This document shows positions 1 to 7,037 of a DNA stretch of 24,520 bases, piece after piece. The DNA is taken from positions 1-24,520 of the IMG/VR virus record IMGVR_UViG_3300037621_000228; one strand, given 5' to 3'. The DNA is from a virus. The translations under genes were made by a program, and so were the position numbers. Under the pieces are notes generated by a model. It was given only the letters and a program-made list of their open reading frames with translations. It had not been told where the DNA came from and did no database searches. Each line of letters opens with the position of its first letter. Positions within the stretch are counted from its first letter, which is position 1.

Positions 1-146
1 ATGAGACGCTTCTTGACAGTGGCAAAGGAGCAAGAGAAGTACTCAGCAGCACCCAACAATTCCGTAGTACCGACGCGCTCGCCATGCTTGCTTTGGAGAT
101 ATTCAACGATTTGATCAGTGGTCACGGGGTGTTGGGCGAAAGTCAT
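1..146 (-). CDS. N-terminal fragment of a probable CobS-like (MoxR/CobS AAA+) protein
   Basis: An open frame starts with ATG at 146 and runs off the left edge after 48 codons. It begins MTFAQHPVTTDQIVEYLQ and contains TTELLGAAEYFSCSFATVKKRL-like sequence, which reads as a small helix-turn-helix-type domain. No ATPase motif is visible in this fragment. The call rests on context: cyanomyoviruses commonly carry cobS, and the CobT-like vWA/HExxH gene lies two genes upstream in the same transcript. AAA+ ATPase and vWA proteins of the CobS/CobT and MoxR type work as pairs. A short untranslated gap with an inverted repeat (159-181) separates it from the preceding gene. It could instead be an unrelated DNA-binding protein, so the open frame is much surer than the CobS name. 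Confidence 0.45.
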   Translation of the reverse strand, partial: MTFAQHPVTTDQIVEYLQSKHGERVGTTELLGAAEYFSCSFATVKKRL

Positions 147-158
147 GTGTTTCTTTGT

Positions 159-181
159 TGTGTATACAGTTATTATACACA
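159..181. repeat. perfect inverted repeat TGTGTATA-N7-TATACACA
   Basis: Two 8-bp arms (159-166 and 174-181) are exact reverse complements around a 7-base spacer. The element spans the stop codon of the 178-aa gene and lies 12 bases before the start codon of the partial gene at 146. On the minus strand it contains TATAAT (172-177), a -10-like hexamer, but I see no good -35. It could be an operator over a weak promoter or an intercistronic RNA hairpin. It has no T tract, so it is not a classic terminator. Confidence 0.6.
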
Positions 182-709
182 GGCAGGAGTGGAGTAGTAG
201 TCCACCCAGGACGGTTTGTGAGCTGGCACACGCAGGTAGTTATTTGCTACCCATGGTTTGCTTGCCACATACCGTTGGTATGCTTCGATAGTAGAGATAC
301 TGTCGTCAAACTTCCACTCGTCAGGCATAGCGCGAGCGAATGGAGTGTGGTCATCAGGACAACCATGTTGATACGTGAGTGCAGCAACAAAGATTGATGA
401 TTGACAGGCATGTCTTTTACCGTATCTATATGTATATTCTTCACATAGAGAAATGCCATGCTGCATCAACCACTGAATATTATGATCAGACTCTGCCACC
501 CACTTAGTGCAAGGATGATTACGAAATGCACCCTTCTCTGTAGCGTAAGGAGTCCCATCTTTCTTCAGGACAGGACCCTCATTGAGATACCACTTACTGA
601 ATACAATAGCGAGCATCTGACAACACTCTAGTGGCATCTTGACGATGTGTTTGTCTGGCAGACAAGTTGCTGCCAGGGTTGGATCATCATCTACTGCAAA
701 GATATTCAT
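173..709 (-). CDS. conserved phage protein, 178 aa, function unknown
   Basis: The protein begins MNIFAVDDDPTLAA and carries DKHIVKMPLECCQML near the N-terminus, NHPCTKWVAES and CEEYTYRYGKRHAC in the middle, and a FARAMPDEWKF motif towards the C-terminus. I recognise this pattern as a family of phage proteins of about 180-200 aa. Some databases label members as pyrimidine-dimer glycosylase-like (endonuclease V-like), but I cannot confirm that from sequence and the reaction should be treated as unknown. The conserved His, Cys and Glu residues would suit an enzyme. The start overlaps the stop of the vWA gene as ATGA (706-709), so translation is probably coupled. The next gene follows after the inverted repeat at 159-181. 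Confidence 0.8.
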   Translation of the reverse strand: MNIFAVDDDPTLAATCLPDKHIVKMPLECCQMLAIVFSKWYLNEGPVLKKDGTPYATEKGAFRNHPCTKWVAESDHNIQWLMQHGISLCEEYTYRYGKRHACQSSIFVAALTYQHGCPDDHTPFARAMPDEWKFDDSISTIEAYQRYVASKPWVANNYLRVPAHKPSWVDYYSTPACV

Positions 710-2820
710 GCAATTTGGTTGATAAAGGACGAGAGGATCTTCTTGTTGTTGGACTTTGCCTTAAGGGTCTTCTTGAAGGCACGAGTAATCTGTGCCTTGG
801 ATGCATCCTCATCTACATCAAACTCTACCTCTTCATTTAACTTGTTACTTTGAATTAGAAACAATTCTTGATAACCCATCATTGGGGCAGAGGTTGACTT
901 AAACTTCTTGAATACATCAGTAGCATTCCTCCTCTGTAGTTGAGTAAGATCGTTGAAGTTTTGGATGATGTAATTGATATCACGAGTGCTACCAAGACGG
1001 AAACCAGTGAAGTTACACTGTGGGAAACGACCCTTCATGTAACGTAAGAGAGTTTCAGTCATGTAGTTACCCCACTTTGGTGAGTTGTAGGTGCGACCTG
1101 TCTTGCGACAACGAATAGCAGATTGTGCAGGCATTGCAGAGCGATGGATCTTATCATCATAGGCAGACCTGATCCAGCATCCAGACCAGTTGCTCTCACC
1201 ATCAGACAAGATAGTGACGTGACACTTTTCAACACCATATTTGGCAGTAAATACAGGAATCAGAGTCTGGAGACACACGATTGCCTCATTTAGAGGGGTG
1301 CCACCAAGCATAAGGTGAGGGGGAATGCAATCAGGGACAGGGCGAGATTGGAATGGATTGCGGTTACCATAGCGTTGCTCATACATCTGAGACACACGGT
1401 AAAGATCCCTGGCATAGCGATCAAAAACACTGTTACTAAGGTCTCCATTGAGTAATTCTATAAGGTGGAAGTGCTTAGCAACATATAAAGTATTCTCCTT
1501 ACCAAAAGACTCTTCATAGTCACGAAACTCAGCGTATGATGCATCAGTTACAAAGGCATATACACTGAATGGGATACCAGACTTGCGACAGAAGAAGCAC
1601 AGTGACAACAGTTGCCTGAATGTATCATGAATAATTTCTGCCATAGATCCAGACCAGTCAACAAGGAAGATCAAACCATGATTCTTACCATCAGGACGGA
1701 CTGTGACCTTCTTAAAGAGGTCTTCGTTGTAAAGATACTGATGGAGTTTAGCAGTGTCAAGTACACCAGTCTTAGAGATAGACTCGCGAGCATGTGCTGC
1801 TGCAGACTTCTTCATCTCAAACTCTTTCTGAAGATATGACACCTCACGGGTGCAATCTCTCTTAAAAGTGTTGTAATTTTGGTCTGCAACACTCCAGTCA
1901 AGACCTGTCGATGGAGTGAGAGGATGCTTCCACTCAGACCAGTATGTCTGTGCCATGTCATTGATCATCTTAGGGTCAATAACGACGTGATTAATGTCAA
2001 CATTAGGAATCTCAAAATACCTAGTCTCAGAGTTAGTATTTTCAGTTGCAATGTCTTGCAGTGCTTCCTCAAGAGACTCATCAGTCATTGCCTCTTCACC
2101 ACCATTACGGTTGAATGAGGGTGTTTCAAGGTCTGCATCTTGCTCACCTTCACTATCACCTTCTTGCTCCTCATCACCATCTCCAGAAGAAGGTCTCTCA
2201 TCTTGTGATTCCTGCTGGTCGCTACCACCACCAGAATTGTTGTCTACATCAGTGATATCATCAATTTTTTGCTGATCTGCTTCTGCTTTTTCAAACTCTT
2301 TGATAGCGACAGCAGCATCGATAGCGTCTTGGAAAGACTCTGCCTCACCAACTGCATCGCGAAGAGGAATCTCTTCAGCAGAGAAGGGCATAAAGGCATT
2401 TGCACCCAATTTATAGTAAAGATTGATACGGTCAATCAGTTTGAGTGAGTTGGTGTTGATCTCCTTGACGCTGAAGAAATCATCTTCATGAAGTTGCTTG
2501 TATCCACCATAGAAATCCTTGGAAATACCTGCAAATTTGCGTTTCATTAGTTTCTCAATGCGAGCATCCTCAGTCACATTGACATAAGACTTGGGGCAAG
2601 GAAGTTTGTCTAGAATGTCACCGTCTGGGGTGAAGAGAGCGTGACCCACTTCATGCGCTACCAGCAGATTGAAGACAATTTCCTTAGCATTCCAGATAGG
2701 GAGGGTCAAGACTCGCCTATGCACATCAAAGGATGCTGTGCTGACTGCCCTGTGCTCTACAACTAGGTTTTCAGTGGCGAGTAGTTTGGCGAGAGTGCCT
2801 TTGACTTCTTGTACGGTCAT
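706..2820 (-). CDS. CobT-like protein: HExxH metallopeptidase-like domain plus vWA domain
   Basis: A 704-aa protein from ATG at 2820. A GTG 12 codons earlier (2856) extends the frame, but it has no ribosome binding site. The N-terminal part has HEVGH at residues 56-60 and a following EDARIEK (about 84-90), a zincin-like arrangement. Residues about 190-240 are a low-complexity acidic linker rich in D, E, S, G and Q. The C-terminal half is a von Willebrand A domain whose metal site (MIDAS) is shown by DWSGS at 388-392, with later LGGTPLNEA and LSDGESN segments. The preceding GVLDTAKLHQYLYNEDLFK resembles CobT. Cyanophage homologues are often labelled peptidase. Known CobT/vWA proteins act with a CobS/MoxR AAA+ ATPase, and the neighbouring gene at 1-146 may be that partner. 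Proteolysis itself is unproven. Confidence 0.85.
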   Translation of the reverse strand: MTVQEVKGTLAKLLATENLVVEHRAVSTASFDVHRRVLTLPIWNAKEIVFNLLVAHEVGHALFTPDGDILDKLPCPKSYVNVTEDARIEKLMKRKFAGISKDFYGGYKQLHEDDFFSVKEINTNSLKLIDRINLYYKLGANAFMPFSAEEIPLRDAVGEAESFQDAIDAAVAIKEFEKAEADQQKIDDITDVDNNSGGGSDQQESQDERPSSGDGDEEQEGDSEGEQDADLETPSFNRNGGEEAMTDESLEEALQDIATENTNSETRYFEIPNVDINHVVIDPKMINDMAQTYWSEWKHPLTPSTGLDWSVADQNYNTFKRDCTREVSYLQKEFEMKKSAAAHARESISKTGVLDTAKLHQYLYNEDLFKKVTVRPDGKNHGLIFLVDWSGSMAEIIHDTFRQLLSLCFFCRKSGIPFSVYAFVTDASYAEFRDYEESFGKENTLYVAKHFHLIELLNGDLSNSVFDRYARDLYRVSQMYEQRYGNRNPFQSRPVPDCIPPHLMLGGTPLNEAIVCLQTLIPVFTAKYGVEKCHVTILSDGESNWSGCWIRSAYDDKIHRSAMPAQSAIRCRKTGRTYNSPKWGNYMTETLLRYMKGRFPQCNFTGFRLGSTRDINYIIQNFNDLTQLQRRNATDVFKKFKSTSAPMMGYQELFLIQSNKLNEEVEFDVDEDASKAQITRAFKKTLKAKSNNKKILSSFINQIA

Positions 2821-2885
2821 GCTTTCTTTGTGTATGAATCTATTATACCCACCCACATGACCCGTGGAAGGGTTAGGGTGCCACT

Positions 2886-4601
2886 TTATAGACTGTCCTG
2901 CTTCATGGTGCTGAAGTCACCGATCTTGTCAAAAGTGACCACAGTATCAAACTTGTCCAGAAGGATATCACCCTTGTGACTGATCACAAATAGGTTGGTC
3001 CTATCGTCCATACCCCTCAGAATCTTCATCAGTTCCTCTGTAGCAGCAGTATCAAGAGAAGAATCGAATACCTCGTCAAGAATGAGGAGATTGGTCGATG
3101 CAGAGTTTTTCATCTTGGCAATGTCACGCCAGCAAAACAGTAAAGATAGGTCAATTTTCTGCTTTTCACCCTCTGAAAACGATGCATAAGAGAACTCATC
3201 ACGGTAGCGTGACTTGATAACTTCATTGAATTCTTCATCCAATGTGAAGTTAACAAAGAAGTCCATGAGTTGCAGATATTTATTGATTTGATTGTTAAAA
3301 ATAGGCACAAACTTACTGATAACCTTACTTTTAATACCACTGTCCCTGAGTAAGGAGGATACAATTTTCAGGTTATCAAACTCCTTACTGACACCAGCAC
3401 AACGCTCTATATTTTCACTATATTCTGCCTCGTATTCGTCTAATCTTACCCTCTCACCATCAATATCTGGGGTCTCTTTGTTTACCTCGGCCATGATGCT
3501 TTCATTCTCTTTAAGCAGTCGTGATACCTGCTTACCAATGTTAATATTATCACTCTGTAACTCAATAATTGACTGCCCATAACCCTTCATGTCACGCAGT
3601 TTGTCATAGATGAGACCGACTTGCTCATCGATCTTTGTATAACCTTCATTATACTTAACACGACGTGACTCAGCATCCACAAGTTGACGATGCTTATGCT
3701 CTTCTTCTAGGTCTTGACTACATGTTGGACACTTATCATGCTTGGTATAGAACTTATGATCTTTCTCTGCCTTGTTTTTATTCTGCTCAATCTTAGATCG
3801 CATGTCACGGAGACTATCATACTTCTCTTGCCATGAAGATTGGTCTGTAATACTTTCAGCAAGCACACCCATCGAGTGATTGTTTTCTTCATGACGCTTA
3901 TTCAAACTTACTATATTATCTTCGTTGTTATTAAACTTTGAGTGCAAACTTTTAATAACGCCATCCTGTAACTCAGTGAGTTTGTGGATAGATGTACGTT
4001 GATGATTCAGTTTTGTCTCACAGATCTCCAACACATGCTTACATGATGTGAAATTCTCTTTATTATCCTTGACTCTATCCTTCAGGATAGTATTCATCTT
4101 AGAAAAGATTTTGATGTCGAGCAGGTCTTCTACCACCTCTCTCCTATGTGTGGCAGGAAGTTGCATGAAAGGCACAAATGTACTGCTACCTAGGATAACA
4201 ACCTGTGTAAATGACTTGTAGTTAAACTTGAGGATGCTCTGCTCTAGATATTTCTGGTAGTCTTTTTGGGCAGCGTCTTGATCAAGCAGTTGTCCGTTTC
4301 TAAGGACCTTAAAGATGCCTGGTTTGATGCCTCTAATGACATGATAATTTACTTTACCAATAGAAAACTCAACCTCCACACAGCACTCTTTCTCATTGAC
4401 GCTGTTGACCAGTTGAGACTTATTAATTTTACGAAAAGGTTTATTGAATAGCACAAAACACAGGGCATCCAACATAGTGGATTTACCTGCGCCATTAGAT
4501 CCGATAACAAGTTGCGACTTAGACTCATTGAGAATCATTTCCGTAAAGGTATTACCTGTACTTAAGAAATTCTTCCAACGAATCTTTTCAAATACAATCA
4601 T
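2886..4601 (-). CDS. 46: gp46 recombination endonuclease subunit (SbcC/Rad50-like ATPase)
   Basis: A 571-aa SMC/Rad50-type ATPase. It has Walker A GSNGAGKS at 34-41, a long coiled-coil middle, a zinc-hook CPTC at 291-294, ABC signature SEGEK at 476-480, Walker B LLILDE at 505-510 and D-loop SSLD just after. The length is close to T4 gp46. With gp47 it forms the Mre11/Rad50-like complex that resects DNA ends for recombination-dependent replication and host DNA breakdown. The start overlaps the upstream DUF3110-like gene as ATGA (4598-4601). The next gene downstream starts 65 bases later, behind a leader that contains TATAAT (2842-2847, minus strand). Confidence 0.97.
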   Translation of the reverse strand: MIVFEKIRWKNFLSTGNTFTEMILNESKSQLVIGSNGAGKSTMLDALCFVLFNKPFRKINKSQLVNSVNEKECCVEVEFSIGKVNYHVIRGIKPGIFKVLRNGQLLDQDAAQKDYQKYLEQSILKFNYKSFTQVVILGSSTFVPFMQLPATHRREVVEDLLDIKIFSKMNTILKDRVKDNKENFTSCKHVLEICETKLNHQRTSIHKLTELQDGVIKSLHSKFNNNEDNIVSLNKRHEENNHSMGVLAESITDQSSWQEKYDSLRDMRSKIEQNKNKAEKDHKFYTKHDKCPTCSQDLEEEHKHRQLVDAESRRVKYNEGYTKIDEQVGLIYDKLRDMKGYGQSIIELQSDNINIGKQVSRLLKENESIMAEVNKETPDIDGERVRLDEYEAEYSENIERCAGVSKEFDNLKIVSSLLRDSGIKSKVISKFVPIFNNQINKYLQLMDFFVNFTLDEEFNEVIKSRYRDEFSYASFSEGEKQKIDLSLLFCWRDIAKMKNSASTNLLILDEVFDSSLDTAATEELMKILRGMDDRTNLFVISHKGDILLDKFDTVVTFDKIGDFSTMKQDSL

Positions 4602-4861
4602 TTATCTTGTAGTGGCGGAATAACAAATTCATCAGCATCAATAATGGTAAAACGATACCCATATTGACGACAGTTTTCTTTGACAGTATCTTCATCTACC
4701 TCCGTGACGGTGAGATCACGGGGGTATTCATCTGCCTTCAGTAGCACATAATAGCGTTCTGCATCGTCCTTGTCAACAAACAACTGGACTACCCTCTCCA
4801 CTGATTCGTCGTCTCTGACAGCGTATACACCACCTGATTTATTGTCAGTTAGGACAAACAT
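4598..4861 (-). CDS. DUF3110-like small protein between gp47 and gp46
   Basis: An 87-aa protein beginning MFVLTDNKSGGVYAVRD, with VQLFVDKDDAERYYVLLKA, then EVDEDTVKENCRQYGYRFTI and a C-terminal EFVIPP. The pattern of a DDAxRYxxLLxA helix followed by an acidic ...C...GY strand matches what I remember of DUF3110, a cyanobacterial family of unknown function. That assignment is from memory and should be checked. The gene sits between the two subunits of the gp46/47 nuclease, with TAATG overlap to gp47 and ATGA overlap to gp46, so it is co-translated with them. A role in that complex is possible but is only inferred from position. Confidence 0.85.
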   Translation of the reverse strand: MFVLTDNKSGGVYAVRDDESVERVVQLFVDKDDAERYYVLLKADEYPRDLTVTEVDEDTVKENCRQYGYRFTIIDADEFVIPPLQDK

Positions 4862-5886
4862 TAGACCTCCAACGCTTCCACATATAGGGATTTTAAGATA
4901 CCAAAAATCTCATCGTGATTTTTATACTCAGAGACACATGATTCTAGGATAGAAAGAGTGTCTTCAACCTCAATCTCTTCATCAATTTCACCCAACTCTT
5001 GAGACATGTCTTCGACAATCTTCAAGTCTGCTAGGTCAACCTGCTGAAGTTTCCTTATACACCGATCAAACTTAACTTGATCCTTTTCTTCTCCCACAAC
5101 CAGTTTAACGTATGTCCCTTCTAACTGTGAGAAGCTAGAGACATCAATATCATCAGTGTAGTAGACCTTACTAAAAGTATTATAGGGATTTGCAATGAAT
5201 TCCATTGACAAATCATCTGTATTTAGGACGTGGAATCCACGTTTGTACCCGTAATCATTCCAATACAGTTGATAAGGATTACCCAGATACTGGATAGGAC
5301 CTTGCTTACTCTTCATATGATAGTGACCAGAGCATGTCATGTCAAACTTCTCAAAGGGAGATGGATCAAGACCATGGTCCATCTTAAGACCAGGGATAAC
5401 TTCAAACCCATTCAACTCAAGGTGTCCTAAACACACAGATGCTTTAGATGCCTTGACCTTTTTCATGATATGCTCCTGGTTTTCAGGACAAATCCATGGT
5501 AGAAGAAGGAAACTCCTACTGCCAAACTTCTTAGCAGTGGGCTCGGTAATGATCTCGATGTTGTTGTAGTCACCTAGCAACAGATCAGGTGCATTTACCT
5601 TGAGAGTATTCTTGTAATAGATGTCATGATTACCTATAAGCATAGACATACGGATGCCTCTCTCAGCAAGTGGATCAAACCACATCTCTCGTGCTGCTTC
5701 TAATGAATTAAAATTCACATACTTTCGACGATCAAAGGTATCACCTAAGCATAAGACCTGAGTGATACCTTCTCTGTCGATGTAAGGGAGGACTACATCT
5801 TGATAAAATTTTCTATAAAGTTTTTGAAAGAATTGATTGTCATTCCTGACACCAAAGTGCTGATCAGTTATCAGTAGGATTTTCAT
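4861..5886 (-). CDS. 47: gp47 recombination endonuclease subunit (SbcD/Mre11-like nuclease)
   Basis: A 341-aa calcineurin-like phosphoesterase. All metal-binding motifs are present: D8 and H10 in ITDQHFG, D49 in GDTFDRRK, N86/H87 in GNHDIY, H155 in GHLE, and H188/H190 in SGHYHMK. The length matches T4 gp47 (about 340 aa). It is the nuclease partner of gp46. The stop TAA overlaps the start of the DUF3110-like gene. The upstream 51-aa reading frame ends inside the first codons of this gene, so re-initiation is likely. Confidence 0.97.
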   Translation of the reverse strand: MKILLITDQHFGVRNDNQFFQKLYRKFYQDVVLPYIDREGITQVLCLGDTFDRRKYVNFNSLEAAREMWFDPLAERGIRMSMLIGNHDIYYKNTLKVNAPDLLLGDYNNIEIITEPTAKKFGSRSFLLLPWICPENQEHIMKKVKASKASVCLGHLELNGFEVIPGLKMDHGLDPSPFEKFDMTCSGHYHMKSKQGPIQYLGNPYQLYWNDYGYKRGFHVLNTDDLSMEFIANPYNTFSKVYYTDDIDVSSFSQLEGTYVKLVVGEEKDQVKFDRCIRKLQQVDLADLKIVEDMSQELGEIDEEIEVEDTLSILESCVSEYKNHDEIFGILKSLYVEALEV

Positions 5887-6019
5887 TCTTTTTACCAGTT
5901 TCTAGATCACGAAGACGTTTCCGCCAATAACCACGGTCATTACTATCTTTACAAGGATTGTCTCTATCTTGAGTATCGTGAAGATCATCAAGTCCTTCTT
6001 TAGATTCCATTTTTGGCAT
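5864..6019 (-). CDS. small hydrophilic protein (51 aa) between gp55 and gp47
   Basis: A 51-codon frame begins with ATG at 6019, four bases after the gp55 stop, and ends inside the start of gp47. It begins MPKMESKEGLDDLHD and carries RGYWRKRLRDLE near the end. The protein is strongly charged and has no membrane segment. A second in-frame ATG lies at 6010. The frame fills the whole gp55-gp47 gap and overlaps gp47 by 23 bases, as expected for a translated gene in such a compact operon. The function is unknown, and I see no strong ribosome binding site. Confidence 0.65.
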   Translation of the reverse strand: MPKMESKEGLDDLHDTQDRDNPCKDSNDRGYWRKRLRDLETGKKNENPTDN

Positions 6020-6023
6020 AGAG

Positions 6024-6500
6024 TTAATTACGCATGTTGGTTTCGATGCGACTCTTGATGGAATTCATATCAGCATGATTGTCATTCTCATCTGAGTGGA
6101 AGACCTGATCGTAACCATTCTTCTCGATAAGTTTATCACGGATATCCATCTGACGTTTTTCCTTAGCAATTCGTCGCAAGAATGCATAGTAAACGATTTG
6201 CGTGAAATATGCAAATGGATTCTTGCTCTTAGCGGGATCGAAGTTATCGATGTATTGGACACAATTCTCTACACCATCGGAGATCATGTCCTCCTTATAC
6301 ATGTAGTTAATAAAATTAGGTCTATACGACAAGTGTACGGCAATCTTCAAGAAACAGTCTCCTAGGTAATGAGTGATCCTAGGTTTCACTTTATCTTGTA
6401 TCTTAGCAATCGCAACAAGGTCTCGATACTTTACGATCTCCACAAGAAACTTTTTGTTGTCAACGTAGTGTTGCTTTTTCTTAGGAGGCATTAAAGTCAT
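6024..6500 (-). CDS. 55: gp55 late-transcription sigma factor
   Basis: A 158-aa protein recognisable as the phage-encoded sigma-70-family factor that directs host RNA polymerase to late promoters. The core sigma region 2-like part is YKEDMISDGVENCVQYIDNFDP followed by NPFAYFTQIVYYAFLRRI. An alternative ATG (MPPKKKQ) lies 9 bases inside. I use the first ATG because the strong promoter at 6523-6551 would give a leader of about 15 bases to it. It is the first gene of the transcript that continues to gp47, gp46 and the vWA gene. Its target boxes (TATAAATA/CTAAATA) are found before several structural genes in this window. Confidence 0.95.
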   Translation of the reverse strand: MTLMPPKKKQHYVDNKKFLVEIVKYRDLVAIAKIQDKVKPRITHYLGDCFLKIAVHLSYRPNFINYMYKEDMISDGVENCVQYIDNFDPAKSKNPFAYFTQIVYYAFLRRIAKEKRQMDIRDKLIEKNGYDQVFHSDENDNHADMNSIKSRIETNMRN

Positions 6501-6522
6501 ATTTAATTTTGCTCACAAATAC

Positions 6523-6551
6523 ATTATAAAGGTTTATGTATCATAAGTCAA
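6523..6551 (-). promoter_or_regulatory. sigma70-type promoter for gp55
   Basis: On the minus strand, TTGACT (6546-6551) and TATAAT (6523-6528) are separated by exactly 17 bases. That is one mismatch from the consensus -35, a perfect -10 and optimal spacing. Expected transcription start is near 6516, about 15 bases before the gp55 ATG. This is the best host-type (early) promoter in the window and makes gp55 independent of the upstream UvsY/UvsW transcript. Confidence 0.8.
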
Positions 6552-6558
6552 GCTTGAC
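6547..6558. promoter_or_regulatory. 12-bp perfect palindrome between two divergent -35 boxes (candidate operator)
   Basis: GTCAAGCTTGAC is its own reverse complement. It covers five of six bases of the minus-strand -35 (6546-6551) and of the plus-strand -35 (6554-6559). The symmetry partly follows from two TTGAC boxes facing away from each other, so it may be a by-product of the divergent promoters and not a separate binding site. Confidence 0.5.
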
Positions 6559-6582
6559 AACTCTAAGAATAATCATTATACT
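6554..6582 (+). promoter_or_regulatory. possible plus-strand sigma70-type promoter (antisense RNA)
   Basis: On the plus strand, a perfect TTGACA (6554-6559) is followed after exactly 17 bases by TATACT (6577-6582). Predicted transcription start is near 6589. No credible plus-strand coding region follows, so any product would be antisense RNA to the 3' end of the 142-aa gene (6609-7037). A short inverted repeat (TCAACC 6582-6587, GGTTGA 6595-6600) lies over the start. The match is strong, but activity is unproven. Confidence 0.5.
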
Positions 6583-6608
6583 CAACCATGTAAGGGTTGA
6601 AAACAATA

Positions 6609-7037
6609 CTACTTAGAGTTCTTCCATTGATCCTCTAGTTTCTTTCTCATCTCTGAGACTTTACCGATTAGACCCATATTTTCATTCATGGGTACACCAG
6701 GATCTACATCATCCATTAGTTTACCGTCCTTTCTCCACCACATCTTATACAGCATGATTGCTTCGGTGGACATCGGGGCAATGGTTACAATATCTGGCTC
6801 TTGGATAATGTAGAATTCTTCATCTGACCATAGCATCCACTTAACGAATCCTGCAGCTAGTCCCATTTCACCATCAGGTTTCTCTATAGGGGTGAGTGTA
6901 GGAGACAAAGGATCAGACACATACACTATTGTGCAGTTGTCTTCATTCGTGGCAATCATTGTACCTATTACTTCCTCGCCAGTTACTAACTTGACGACTC
7001 CGAAAAATTCATTGTCGTGACGGATGTAGTTAATCAT
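6609..7037 (-). CDS. conserved cyanophage-type protein of unknown function, 142 aa
   Basis: Begins MINYIRHDNEFFGVVKLVTGEEVIGTM, continues with a TIVYVSDPLSPT segment, and ends with a charged helical tail (VSEMRKKLEDQWKNSK). The N-terminal pattern, in which a short strand, a GEEVIG turn and another strand are followed by a ...DPL... strand, is reminiscent of Sm/LSm-like small beta barrels seen in other phage hypothetical proteins. This is a weak impression, and I do not assign a function. The start overlaps the UvsW stop as ATGA (7034-7037). Its 3' end lies next to the divergent promoter region. Confidence 0.85.
   Translation of the reverse strand: MINYIRHDNEFFGVVKLVTGEEVIGTMIATNEDNCTIVYVSDPLSPTLTPIEKPDGEMGLAAGFVKWMLWSDEEFYIIQEPDIVTIAPMSTEAIMLYKMWWRKDGKLMDDVDPGVPMNENMGLIGKVSEMRKKLEDQWKNSK

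Noticed and set aside
2821-2856. GTG start at 2856 for the vWA gene
   Set aside because: There is no ribosome binding site, and the family-like sequence begins at the ATG at 2820.
6672-6693. ACCCAT...ATGGGT inverted repeat in the 142-aa gene
   Set aside because: A 6-bp stem with a 10-base loop inside coding sequence and no T tract is likely chance.
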